NCBI RefSeq assembly: GCF_007997015.1
Contig: NZ_VOSM01000007.1
Location: 62,001 to 126,000, forward strand
Length of the DNA: 64,000 nucleotides
Source of the DNA: Lujinxingia vulgaris
GTDB lineage: Bacteria > Myxococcota_A > Bradymonadia > Bradymonadales > Bradymonadaceae
Direction: 5' to 3'
Shown: piece by piece, positions 34,629-43,386 of the stretch
Layout of the letters: every line of letters starts with the position of its first letter
How positions within the stretch are numbered: the stretch's first letter is position 1
The notes under the pieces: model-generated
Told to the model about the DNA's origin: nothing
Database searches by the model: none
Seen by the model: only the letters and a program-made list of their open reading frames with translations
Position numbers and translations under genes: made by a program

Positions 34629-35765
34629 TCAGGGCTCGAAGTTCCAGATGTTGATCGAGCTGGCGTTGAAGAAACGATCGGAGGAGCCGCAGCGCTGGTG
34701 CACGCTCGTGCGGCAGCGGCGATCGTGGTCGTAGGTCGCGCCGCGCGGAGTGTATTTGGCGTTGGGGAACTCCTGGCTCCAGTCGATGACGCCGGCGTAC
34801 CAGATGTCGCCGGGGCGCCCCAGCCAGCCGTGTTCGTAGAAGCGGGGGTAGAAGGTCGGTTCAACACCAACTCCCGTTTCTGCGTCTCCTGCGTCGGGCT
34901 CGGCCCCGGGGTCGGTTTCCGGGATGTGCACGTAGACGTCGGCGGTGAGTTCGGCGCGAATGGCGCGCAGGTTGTCGCGGCTCTCCACAAAAGCCACGCC
35001 TACGTGCAGGCGTTCGATCGGCGGGTAGCGCAGGTTAAGTTGATGTTCCAGAGGGGCGGTGCGGTCGATGTCGACATGGATCGGCGCAAAGGCATCTTCG
35101 TTGAGCGCAGCGCCCAGACGCGTGAAGAGGCAGCGCTCGGTGTCGCCAAAGCCGGTGGCGTCCTCACGACAGAGGATGATCGCGGCGCGCGCGCCCATGG
35201 GGTTGCCGACCAGAGCGGGGTGGTCCCAGCTTAAGCGAAACTCAAGGGAGTCGGGGATGGGGGAGAGCCAGGTGAGCTCGGCAAAGTCCGTGCAGACCAG
35301 GCTCTGTCCGTTGTCGGGGTTGTGATCGCCCGGAGTTCCAATGACGTTGAGTGGGTCACAGCCGCCGCAGTGGTTGTGTTGTGAACATTCATCTCGTCCG
35401 AAGGGATCTTCGGGAAGTTCGGGCGGGTCGATGGGGCCGGCATCGACCTCAACGTCGGCGTCAGCGCTCGCGTCTACGTCGGCGTCAGCGCTCGCGTCTA
35501 CGTCGGCGTCAGCAGCGTCCTGGTCGGCGGGGTTTGTATCGCCAGTGTCGAGGTCGCTGTCGGTGGCGTCATCGCCTGTATCCGGCGTCGGATCCTCTTC
35601 CACCGGGGTGCAGATGCCGGCGTTGCATGCCTCTCCCGTGAAGCACTCGGTGTCGTCGCTGCAGCTCACGGCCGAGTCGGAGGAGCAGGCGCTCAGAGTC
35701 AGCGCGCTGAGTATGGCGAGTCCGAGCGCGATCGGAGCATGGCGAGTGAGAAAGGCGTGTGTCAT
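34629..35765 (-). CDS. lipoprotein with acidic repeat linker
   Basis: A 378-residue protein starting at MTHAFLTRHAPIAL, with a lipobox LTLSAC. A short Cys module (CSDDTECFTGEACNAGIC) precedes an acidic Asp/Ala/Thr linker whose DADVDASA units come from an exact 24-bp tandem DNA repeat (35452-35499). A C-terminal region with HNHCGGCDPLN and several aromatic stretches follows; no known domain is evident. It is probably surface exposed. An upstream in-frame extension to 35885 is not supported. Confidence 0.7.
   Translation of the reverse strand: MTHAFLTRHAPIALGLAILSALTLSACSSDSAVSCSDDTECFTGEACNAGICTPVEEDPTPDTGDDATDSDLDTGDTNPADQDAADADVDASADADVDASADADVEVDAGPIDPPELPEDPFGRDECSQHNHCGGCDPLNVIGTPGDHNPDNGQSLVCTDFAELTWLSPIPDSLEFRLSWDHPALVGNPMGARAAIILCREDATGFGDTERCLFTRLGAALNEDAFAPIHVDIDRTAPLEHQLNLRYPPIERLHVGVAFVESRDNLRAIRAELTADVYVHIPETDPGAEPDAGDAETGVGVEPTFYPRFYEHGWLGRPGDIWYAGVIDWSQEFPNAKYTPRGATYDHDRRCRTSVHQRCGSSDRFFNASSINIWNFEP
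35452..35512 (-). repeat. 24-bp tandem repeat encoding DADVDASA
   Basis: Two exact 24-bp copies and a partial third inside the lipoprotein gene; the frame is kept. Likely to vary in length. Confidence 0.8.
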
Positions 35766-35920
35766 GGGTGAGCCATCGGAGCGGCGAAGAGGAGGTAAAT
35801 CGCGATCATCGCGATGGACGATGGTCGCTGGAGAAGACAGCTGAGAGGTGCAGGCTAATCGAAGAGCGCCTCTCTGGCCAAACACTTCGTCTCGTGGGCG
35901 TCAACGGGGGCGATGATCGC

Positions 35921-37090
35921 TCAACCGTTTTTAAGCGGGCCCATCTCGCGCAGCTCGTCGATGTGGGCGTCGACGGCGTGATGTTCGCGCTCGACGAAGT
36001 CGCGTACTGCCGCGCGCAGACGTGTGTCGGCGATGTAATGCGCGCTGTAGGTGGGCGAGGGGGTAAAGCCGCGTTCGTACTTGTGGTCGCCGCCGGCGCC
36101 GGGCTCAAAGACCTCAATGCCGTGGGCGATAGCCCACTCGATGGGGGCGTAGATGCAGGCCTCAAAATGGGCAAATCGCACCTCGCGCTCGCAGCCCCAG
36201 TAGCGGCCAAAAAGATGGGTGATGTCCGCCAGGTTAAAGGTGCCCCCGAAGGGGGCGCCGTCTTGCTCGAGCATCACCAGGTGGAGATTCTCGCGCAGGC
36301 TGTGGGCGATCTCGATGAAGAAGCGCTCGTTGAGGTAGCGCTGGCCGTAGACATGGGCGTCGACGGTGTTGGCGTAGTAGCGAAACATGCGCCGCATCAC
36401 GTCCTCGGTGAGCGCGTCGCCCTGGAGGATGCGGGCGTTGACGCCCTCGCGTGAGAGGTCGCGGCGCTCGCGGCGGATCGAGGCGCGGCGTTTGCTGCGA
36501 AAGGCTTTGAGGAAGTCGTCAAAATCTTCAAAGGGGGCGTCGTGGAGCGGGGAGTGATTCTTCCAGTGGTATTGCATGCCGGCGCGGATCGGCAGGTCGA
36601 GGTCTTCGAAGAGGGCGCGATCTTCGGGGCGAATGAAGTTGAAATGCAGCGAGGAGAGCCCGGCGTCACCGGCCAGCTGAATGGCGGCCTGGACAAGGGC
36701 GCGGGCGATGGCGCCGGCGTCGGGGTGATCGGGGGCGACCAGCACGCGCGCGCCGCTGACCGGGCTAAAGGGCACGGCGGCCACGGCCTTGGGGTAGTAG
36801 GGGATGCCCACGCGGTGGGCGGCCTCGGCCCAGCTCCAGTCGAAGACGAACTCCCCGCGGGAGTGGAACTTCAGGTAGAGGGGGACGGCGCCAATGAGCT
36901 GATCGTCATCGTCAAAGGCGCAGAGGATCTGGGGGACCCAGCCGCTGGCCTCATCGAGGCAGCCGGAGCGCTCCAGGGTGCTCAAGAAGGCGTGGCTGAC
37001 AAAGGGGTTGGTGATGCTGGCGATGGCGTCCCACGCCGCGGCGCTCAGGTCGCTGACGCCGGCGCGGACTTCAATGCGGATCGATCTCAT
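35921..37090 (-). CDS. GNAT-fold peptidogalycan biosynthesis-like protein (PF04339 type)
   Basis: A 389-residue FemAB-like GNAT protein. It has FVSHAFLSTLERSGCL near residue 30, PYYPKAVAAVPFSPVSG near 100, SSLHFNFIRPED near 145, and the C-terminal RFAHFEACIYAPIEWAI with EVFEPGAGGDHKYERGF, all typical of the PF04339 family. Members are annotated as peptidogalycan or cell-envelope transferases that use an aminoacyl or acyl donor; the true substrate is unknown. It is divergent from the RlaP-like gene by about 150 bases. Start MRSIRIEVRAG. Confidence 0.8.
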   Translation of the reverse strand: MRSIRIEVRAGVSDLSAAAWDAIASITNPFVSHAFLSTLERSGCLDEASGWVPQILCAFDDDDQLIGAVPLYLKFHSRGEFVFDWSWAEAAHRVGIPYYPKAVAAVPFSPVSGARVLVAPDHPDAGAIARALVQAAIQLAGDAGLSSLHFNFIRPEDRALFEDLDLPIRAGMQYHWKNHSPLHDAPFEDFDDFLKAFRSKRRASIRRERRDLSREGVNARILQGDALTEDVMRRMFRYYANTVDAHVYGQRYLNERFFIEIAHSLRENLHLVMLEQDGAPFGGTFNLADITHLFGRYWGCEREVRFAHFEACIYAPIEWAIAHGIEVFEPGAGGDHKYERGFTPSPTYSAHYIADTRLRAAVRDFVEREHHAVDAHIDELREMGPLKNG

Positions 37091-37238
37091 AGCTGCCTCA
37101 ATCTACGTCGACTTCGTGGGGGAGCGCTGGCGGTGGTGCGAACGCAGCCCCTGCACTGTGTGACTTCGTAACGGGGGAGCGTCTGGCAAGGAATGCGATT
37201 GTTTGAGGCGGGCGTTCTGTGCGACGATAGAGGGGCAG

Positions 37239-38051
37239 ATGACGAGCCCGACTCAGACCTTTTACGCACGCCCAGGAGCGCTGGATATGCAGGTGGCGCA
37301 AGATCAGATCGTCAAAAAAGTCCTCGCTCGGCAGCCCTACCCGATGCTCTTTGCGAGCGTGGTGGGGAGCCATCTTTACGGCTTTCCCTCCTTTGACTCC
37401 GATCATGACATCCGCGGGGCGCATATTCTTCCGCTGGAGAATGTGGTCGGCCTCTACAATGAGCGCGAGACGCTGGAGCTGATGGAGTCGGTCGATGGCG
37501 AGAAGATCGATTTTGTCTCGCACGATGTTCACAAGTACTTCACGCTTTTGCTCAAGCGAAATACCAACGTGCTCGAGCAGATCTACTCGCCGCTGATTCA
37601 TCATCGCACCGCGTATTTTGATGAGCTGCGGGAGATCGCCGGGGAGTGTCTGACCAGCAACCACGGGCATGCTTATCGCGGGTTTGCCCAGAAGATCTGG
37701 GCAGTGTTTGAGAAGCAGCGAAAGCTCAAGCCACTGCTTTATGTGTTTCGCACGCTTTTGACCGGGCTCAACCTGATGGAGACCGGTGAGGTGGAGGCCA
37801 ATATCATGCGCCTGAACCACCGCTACCGCCTGCCTTACCTGGGGGATCTGATCGCGTTGAAGCTGCACGGCTCGGAGGAGACTCTGATGGAAGACGCCGA
37901 TATGAGCTTCTACGAGGGGGAGTTTCGCCGGCTGATGCGACGGCTCGACGACGCGCGTTTTCATAGCGATCTTCCCGAAGAGCCGCGCGGCAAGCCCGAG
38001 CTCCACGATCTGCTGGTGCGGATGCGTCTGGAGCACGGGCAGGCCGGCTGA
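37239..38051 (+). CDS. nucleotidyltransferase, RlaP/PF10127-like
   Basis: A 270-residue polymerase-beta-superfamily protein. The signature GSHLYGFPSFDSDHDIRGAH (near residues 42-61) has the G-S and D-x-D of the catalytic core. The rest is mostly helical (KFFTLLLKRN-like and LLYVFRTLLTGLNLME segments). Relatives sit in RNA-repair clusters with RtcB ligase, but no RtcB or Hen1 gene is in this window, so RNA repair is only a possibility. The ATG at 37239 follows GAGGGG; an upstream frame to 37203 is likely not used. Confidence 0.82.
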   Translation: MTSPTQTFYARPGALDMQVAQDQIVKKVLARQPYPMLFASVVGSHLYGFPSFDSDHDIRGAHILPLENVVGLYNERETLELMESVDGEKIDFVSHDVHKYFTLLLKRNTNVLEQIYSPLIHHRTAYFDELREIAGECLTSNHGHAYRGFAQKIWAVFEKQRKLKPLLYVFRTLLTGLNLMETGEVEANIMRLNHRYRLPYLGDLIALKLHGSEETLMEDADMSFYEGEFRRLMRRLDDARFHSDLPEEPRGKPELHDLLVRMRLEHGQAG

Positions 38052-38092
38052 TTCGGCCGACGGGGCTTAGCTTTCAACATCTTCGGGGGGCG

Positions 38093-39448
38093 TCAGGCCA
38101 CGTAGATGGTCTTGATGTTGGTGAACTCGTGGATGCCCTCGGCGGCGAGTTCGCGGCCGAAGCCGGAGTCTTTGATGCCGCCGAAGGGCAGGCGCGGGTC
38201 GCTTTTGACGATCTCGTTGACGGCGACAAAGCCGGCGCGCAGCCGCCCGACGAGGTTGTGGCCGCGGCTGCGGCTGGTCCAGATGCTGGCGCCCAGACCG
38301 AAGTCGCTGGTGTTGGCGAGCTCAATGGCCTCGTCGGTGTCGCGTGCGCGCACTACGGCGGCGACCGGACCGAAGGTCTCTTCGGCGAAGGCGGGCATCT
38401 CGGGGGTCACATCGATAAGCAGGGTGGGGGCGTAGAAGTAACCCGGGCGGTCGAGAGGTTCGCCGCCGACCAGGCAGCGCGCGCCCTGGCGCAGGCTGCG
38501 TTTGACCTGTTTATGAAGCTCATCGCGAAGATCTTTTCGGGCCATGGGGCCCACGTCGGTGTCTTCGTCATGCGGGTCGCCGACCTTGAGCGCTTCGATG
38601 GCGCTTTTAAAACGCGCGACGAATTCGTCGTAGATGGCGTCTTCGACGATGAAGCGTTTGGCGGCGATGCAGCTTTGCCCGTTGTTCTGAAAGCGGCCCT
38701 GCACGGCTTTATCGACGGTTTTGTCGAGGTCGCAGTCCGCGAGCACCACGAAGGGATCGGAGCCGCCGAGCTCAAGCACGCATTTTTTAAGCGATTCGCC
38801 GGCGACCGAGGCCACGGCGCGGCCGGCGCGGGTGGAGCCGGTCAGGGTCAGCGCGGCGACGTCGCTGTGGCGGATGAGCTCTTCGGTTTTGCGGTTGTTG
38901 AGAAAAAGATGCTGGAAGGTGCCCGCCGGGAAGCCGGCCGCGTCGAAGAGCTCGACGATGTCGCGGGCGCAGCCCGGGGTGCTCGAGGCGTGTTTGAGCA
39001 GGGTGACGTTGCCGGCCATCATCGCCGGTGCGGCGAAGCGGAAGACCTGCCAGAGCGGGAAGTTCCAGGGCATGATCGCCAGCACCACGCCTAAAGGCTC
39101 GTAGGTGACGTAGGAGTCGGAGGCCTCGGTCTCAATGTGGCGGGCTTCGAGCAGCGTGCCGGCGTGGTCGGCAAAGTACTCGCAGGCCCAGGCGCATTTC
39201 TCGACCTCGGCGCGGGCCTGGGTGATGGGTTTGCCCATCTCATCGGTCATGCGGCGGCTTAAGTGGGTGATGCCGCGGCGCAGCTCGTTGGCCAGCAGGC
39301 GGAAGTGGCGTGCGCGCTCGACGATGGGGGTGTGACGCCAGCGCTCAAAGCCCTCGCGCGCGGCGTTGAGGCGTTGGACGACTTCGTCGTTGGTGTGTTC
39401 GGGGAACTCGGCGATGAGCTCTTCGGTGGTGGGGTTGATCGCGCGCAT
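38093..39448 (-). CDS. NAD(P)-dependent aldehyde dehydrogenase (succinate-semialdehyde type)
   Basis: A class 3-like ALDH of 451 residues. The catalytic Cys lies in FQNNGQSCIAAKRF and the general-base Glu in LELGGSDPFVV. The cofactor region PWNFPLWQVFRFAAPAMMAGN and the C-terminal LPFGGIKDSGFGRE are standard. It resembles Sad/GabD-type succinate-semialdehyde dehydrogenases, but substrate is not certain. ATG at 39448 follows GAGGTGC; an ATG at 39469 has no ribosome site. It is not in an operon with the adjacent convergent gene. Confidence 0.85.
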   Translation of the reverse strand: MRAINPTTEELIAEFPEHTNDEVVQRLNAAREGFERWRHTPIVERARHFRLLANELRRGITHLSRRMTDEMGKPITQARAEVEKCAWACEYFADHAGTLLEARHIETEASDSYVTYEPLGVVLAIMPWNFPLWQVFRFAAPAMMAGNVTLLKHASSTPGCARDIVELFDAAGFPAGTFQHLFLNNRKTEELIRHSDVAALTLTGSTRAGRAVASVAGESLKKCVLELGGSDPFVVLADCDLDKTVDKAVQGRFQNNGQSCIAAKRFIVEDAIYDEFVARFKSAIEALKVGDPHDEDTDVGPMARKDLRDELHKQVKRSLRQGARCLVGGEPLDRPGYFYAPTLLIDVTPEMPAFAEETFGPVAAVVRARDTDEAIELANTSDFGLGASIWTSRSRGHNLVGRLRAGFVAVNEIVKSDPRLPFGGIKDSGFGRELAAEGIHEFTNIKTIYVA

Positions 39449-39562
39449 GAGCACCTCGGGTAAAAGCATGGGGAATCATCTGGGTTGGCGGGGGCCAATC
39501 TAATCGCGGGGGCGCCGGGCACAACCGGGGGGTGGACGTGAGAATAAGCGACGTTGCGAAGT

Positions 39563-40564
39563 TCAGTGGCGCTCGGGGTGATCGCGAAGATCGCGCAGGG
39601 CGTCGGCGGAGAGCTCCTGGAGAAGTTCGGTGGCGGAGAGGCGCGCGCCCTCGGCCACCCAGCCCAGGCTGTGCGCCAGCAGGCCGATGACCGCCGGGGC
39701 GTCGAGACCGCGCTCACGCAGCACATCGAGGGCGTCGGAGCCGTCGCGCTTGGAGAGGCGCTCGCCAGCCTCATCGCGCATCAGGGGCACGTGCCAGAAG
39801 CGGGGAGACGGCTGGTCAAAGGCCTCAAAGAGCGCGATCTGGCGAGCGGTGGAGTCGAGCAGGTCGTCGCCGCGCACCACGTCGGTGATGCCCATCAGCG
39901 CGTCGTCGAGGACGACGGCGAGTTGGTAGGCGAAGATGTCGTCGGCCCGGCGCAGCACGAAGTCGCCGACGTCGCGGGCCAGGTGCTGGCGCTGGGTGCC
40001 GCAGATGAGATCGTCAAAAAGCACCTCGCGCTCGCCAGCCACAAAACGCCAGGCGGGGGGGCGATCGGGGCGCTCCTGCTGGCGGATTTCGCGCTCGGAG
40101 GCGCTTAAGTGACGGCAGGTGCCCGGGTAGATGATGCCGCCGGGGCCGTGAGGGGCGCTGGCGGCCTCGGCGATGTCTTTGCGCGAGCAGTAGCAGGGGT
40201 AGACAAGGCCCCGGGCCTGCAGGCGAAGCAGCGCGGCCTGGTAGAGCCCCACGCGCTCCGACTGGCTATAAGGGGAGGCCGGGCCGCCGAGGTCGGGGCC
40301 TTCGTCCCAGTCGAGGCCGAGCCAGCGAAGATCGCTTAAGATCTTCTCGGCGCTGCCCTCGCGCACCCGGGGTTGGTCGAGATCTTCCATGCGCATCACA
40401 AAGCGCGCGCCGGCCTGGCGGGCTTGCAGCCAGGCGACGAGCGCGGTGCGCAGGTTGCCGGTGTGCAGATCGCCGGTGGGGCTGGGGGCGTAGCGGCCGG
40501 CGGGGCCCTGGCGGCGAAGCTCAGCGGCGCGCTCAAAGAGAAGGTCGAGATCGGGGAGGGTCAT
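39563..40564 (-). CDS. gluQ: glutamyl-queuosine tRNA(Asp) synthetase
   Basis: Attaches glutamate to the queuosine base of tRNA(Asp). It is a short GluRS-like protein (333 residues) lacking the anticodon domain. HIGH-like APSPTGDLHTGN (near 27) and KMSKS-like LSKRDGS (near 280) are intact. The zinc site is CYCSRKD...TCRH near 135-155. The ATG follows MTLPDL at 40564; a longer frame to 40642 is not supported. The lipoprotein gene upstream on the same strand ends 102 bases before it, so co-transcription is possible. Confidence 0.9.
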   Translation of the reverse strand: MTLPDLDLLFERAAELRRQGPAGRYAPSPTGDLHTGNLRTALVAWLQARQAGARFVMRMEDLDQPRVREGSAEKILSDLRWLGLDWDEGPDLGGPASPYSQSERVGLYQAALLRLQARGLVYPCYCSRKDIAEAASAPHGPGGIIYPGTCRHLSASEREIRQQERPDRPPAWRFVAGEREVLFDDLICGTQRQHLARDVGDFVLRRADDIFAYQLAVVLDDALMGITDVVRGDDLLDSTARQIALFEAFDQPSPRFWHVPLMRDEAGERLSKRDGSDALDVLRERGLDAPAVIGLLAHSLGWVAEGARLSATELLQELSADALRDLRDHPERH

Positions 40565-40666
40565 GGGTGAGGCAGGGGGCAGAAGGGGCAGGGCAGCGAG
40601 GGCGCGTAGTATAAACGCATTCGCCGCGCTGCCCACCTGCACATTCAGCTCGCCCCGGGGCCGGGG

Positions 40667-41896
40667 TCAGCGTCGGGTGGGGAAAGAGGAGCTGGGCGCG
40701 GGGGTGTCGGGAGCGACCCGCGGCGCCGGCGCCTTTCTGACCGGTGGTTCGTCGGCCTCGTGGGAGGCGTCTTCGGCGTCTTTTTCGTCGGCCGGTGTGT
40801 CGGAGCGGGCCGGTGTGAGGGCGTCGGCGTCTTCGGCATTTTCAACACTGGTGGCCGACGCCGGCTCGACCGCGGTGTCGGAAGAGCCTTCGGCGGTAGC
40901 GTTGGCCGGCGCCTCCTCGCTCTCGCAGTTGGCGCGCACCGGGCAGAACTCCGGGCTCGTGGCGTCGAGGTAGCTCTGCGGGGGCATGCGCACAAAGGTA
41001 TGTTCGGGGCGCAGGCGAAAGCGTCCGGCGGGGATGTGCTCTTCGGCGGCAGCCATCGCGGCGACGGGATCTTTGAAGGGTCCAAGAAGGCGTGCGGTGG
41101 GGGCCTCATAACGCTCGACGGCCACCTCGCGCAGCTCGGCGGCCTGGCCAAAGCGGCCACCGGCGTTCTCGACCTCCACAGTGGTGGTCTCGCCAGTGGT
41201 GTGGCGCACGTCGCTCAGGCTCACAAGCAGCACGCCGTAAAAGGGGCCGTTATGCGGCGGGCTTAAATCCTGGCGGGTGTAACTGAGGATCATCGCGCCG
41301 TTTAGGTTGTTATCGGGACGAAAGGCGCAGAGCTGCTCGGTGCGCAACACGCGGATGGGGCCGCGCTCCTCCAGCGCGATCTCGACTGTGGCCAGGTCCA
41401 TATCGTGGCGGCCCACGTAGAGGCGGTCGCCGCGGCGGGCGTCGTGGCTGGCGAAGAGTGCGAAGATGGGGCTGCGGGCGTTGGGCCGCTCCGCGAAGAA
41501 GCAGTGGGCAGCGTGGGTATCGCGGCCGCGCAGCGAACGCTGCGCGATGCCCTCGGTGATGACCGGATCGACGGCGACCGTATGCCAGCCCAGGCGCCCC
41601 TCGTAGGTAGTCTGGGCGGTGCTGAGCACGTCGGGCTCTCGCCAGGGATGCTCGGGCCGCGGGCCGTGGGCAACCTCGCGGATGGGAGGCGGCATCGTGC
41701 CCTTATAACTCATGCGCTGGGCGATGGTGGCCTGCTCGGCGGCCAGGTGCACCAGCAGCTCCGCGCGGCGCAGCGGGGGTTGGATGCACTCCTCGCAGCG
41801 CACCTCCTCGGGCTCGGCCGGGGCGCTGGCGCAGCCCTGTGTGGCGAGCAGCGCGCAGCAGAGCGTGGCGATCACGATCGGAGCGTGACGTGGCAT
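40667..41896 (-). CDS. lipoprotein with disordered acidic C-terminus
   Basis: Begins MPRHAPIVIATLCCALLATQGC, with a lipobox ATQGC. A folded middle (about residues 45-320) has no domain I recognise, with motifs such as DRLYVGRHDMDLATVEI. The last about 70 residues are low complexity (Asp, Glu, Ala, Pro) and likely disordered. It has 409 residues. The start at 41896 follows GGGGGACGA. Six or more Cys suggest disulfides. Function unknown; outer-membrane anchoring is likely. Confidence 0.68.
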   Translation of the reverse strand: MPRHAPIVIATLCCALLATQGCASAPAEPEEVRCEECIQPPLRRAELLVHLAAEQATIAQRMSYKGTMPPPIREVAHGPRPEHPWREPDVLSTAQTTYEGRLGWHTVAVDPVITEGIAQRSLRGRDTHAAHCFFAERPNARSPIFALFASHDARRGDRLYVGRHDMDLATVEIALEERGPIRVLRTEQLCAFRPDNNLNGAMILSYTRQDLSPPHNGPFYGVLLVSLSDVRHTTGETTTVEVENAGGRFGQAAELREVAVERYEAPTARLLGPFKDPVAAMAAAEEHIPAGRFRLRPEHTFVRMPPQSYLDATSPEFCPVRANCESEEAPANATAEGSSDTAVEPASATSVENAEDADALTPARSDTPADEKDAEDASHEADEPPVRKAPAPRVAPDTPAPSSSFPTRR

Positions 41897-42111
41897 CTTC
41901 GTCCCCCTCAAAATAGTTTTGAGAGCGCCGCGGGTTCGCATCGCCCCGCGGGCTCTAACGTATTGAACTTAATAAAGAATTTAATCACCGGCTTTCGCGC
42001 GAAAAATGCGGGGTGGGGGATTGACCGCGCCCCTGGCGAGCGCAAGATCGCGCCACGCGAAGCAGTCTTGTGTCGCGGGCAATGAACGGTCTGGCCGCAG
42101 GGGAGACACGC

Positions 42112-43386
42112 ATGATTTTGATCACGGGACGACGCGCTCCGGAGGTGCCTCAGGTGCTTGTGGAGCAGGGCTTTGAGGTGGAGATTCGCGACGGCGCAGC
42201 GCCGGAGCAGGCCGCCTCGGGGCAGGTAGGTGTTGAGGCAAAAGGGGAGGCGGAGGTGGTCGTCATTGAGGGCGATCAGGTCGCGTTGCAGCGCTTTTTG
42301 GGGGCGGGGAGCCAGGTTAAGCCGCGCAGTGGTCGCGCGCTGCGCGTGGCCTTTACCTACAACGTCAAACGCGGCATCGCCGGGGATCAGGAGGCCGAGT
42401 TCGACTCGCCGCGCACGATCTCGGCGATCGTGGAGGCCTTGCAGGGCTGGGGCTACGAGGTCGTGCCCATCGAGGCTGGCCCCGATCTTCCCGCCCGCCT
42501 CGATGAGGTGGCGCCCGACCTTGTGTTCAACATCGCCGAGGGCTGGCACGGGCGCAGCCGCGAGAGCCAGGTGCCGGCGATGCTGGAGTACCGCGGGATT
42601 CCCTTTGTGGGCAGCGACTCCGTATCGATCGCGCTGACCCTCGACAAAGTGCTCGCCAAACGCCTTGTGGCCTCGGCCGGGCTGGATACGCCGGCGTTCC
42701 AGGTGTTTCGCGCGGCCGATGAGCCGCTTAACCCCGCGCTGACCTTTCCGCTGATCGTCAAGCCGGCCTGTGAAGGGTCGAGCAAAGGCATTGGCGAGGG
42801 CGCGGTGGTGCACGATGAGGAGGCGCTGCGCGCGCGGGTGCGTCATTTGCGCGAGCGCTACAATCAGCCCGCGCTCGTCGAGGCCTACATCAGCGGGCGA
42901 GAGTTTACGGTGGCGGTGGTCGGGAACGGGGCGGAGCCCTGTGTGCTGCCGGTGCTGGAGGTGGCGTTTAATGAGGCCGCCGGGGCGTTCCCGGTCTACA
43001 GCTATGAGATCAAACAGGAGATCGTGGCCGGGGCCCGCTACCTCTGCCCGGCGCCGATTGATCGGGAGTTGGCTGAGCGCCTGGCGCGCCGCGCCCGCGA
43101 GGTGTTCAGCGCGCTGGAACTTCGCGATCTGGCGCGGGTGGACTTTCGTCTGGCCGAAGACGGCACGATTCACTTTCTGGAGGTCAATCCGCTCCCCGGG
43201 CTTACCCCCGATTACAGCGATGTGTGCCTGATCGCCTCGGCGGCCGGTCTGACCTACCAGACGCTGGTGGGGCACCTGATGCGCGCGGCGCTCACGCGGA
43301 TGGGCTTTCCCGAAGAGGCAATGCCCGGCGTGGTGCCGCTTTCCACTCTGGCGGCAGGCGTGGGCCTGGGGGAGGCCGTGGGTTGA
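42112..43386 (+). CDS. ATP-grasp ligase, D-alanine--D-alanine ligase-like
   Basis: An ATP-grasp enzyme. After an unusual N-terminal domain of about 75 residues (MILITGRRAPEV), VAFTYNVKRG begins the ligase part. PSL-like segments include DLVFNIAEGWHGRSRESQVPA near 130, FVGSDSVSIALTLDK near 165, FPLIVKPACEGSSKGIG near 215 and VNPLPGLTPDYSD near 360; the last binds metal and ATP. These match Ddl-like ligases that form an amide bond with a D-amino acid or peptide. It overlaps the P1 peptidase by 4 bases (TTGA), so they are coupled. An in-frame GTG at 42070 and ATG at 42082 are alternatives. Substrates are unknown. Confidence 0.82.
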   Translation: MILITGRRAPEVPQVLVEQGFEVEIRDGAAPEQAASGQVGVEAKGEAEVVVIEGDQVALQRFLGAGSQVKPRSGRALRVAFTYNVKRGIAGDQEAEFDSPRTISAIVEALQGWGYEVVPIEAGPDLPARLDEVAPDLVFNIAEGWHGRSRESQVPAMLEYRGIPFVGSDSVSIALTLDKVLAKRLVASAGLDTPAFQVFRAADEPLNPALTFPLIVKPACEGSSKGIGEGAVVHDEEALRARVRHLRERYNQPALVEAYISGREFTVAVVGNGAEPCVLPVLEVAFNEAAGAFPVYSYEIKQEIVAGARYLCPAPIDRELAERLARRAREVFSALELRDLARVDFRLAEDGTIHFLEVNPLPGLTPDYSDVCLIASAAGLTYQTLVGHLMRAALTRMGFPEEAMPGVVPLSTLAAGVGLGEAVG

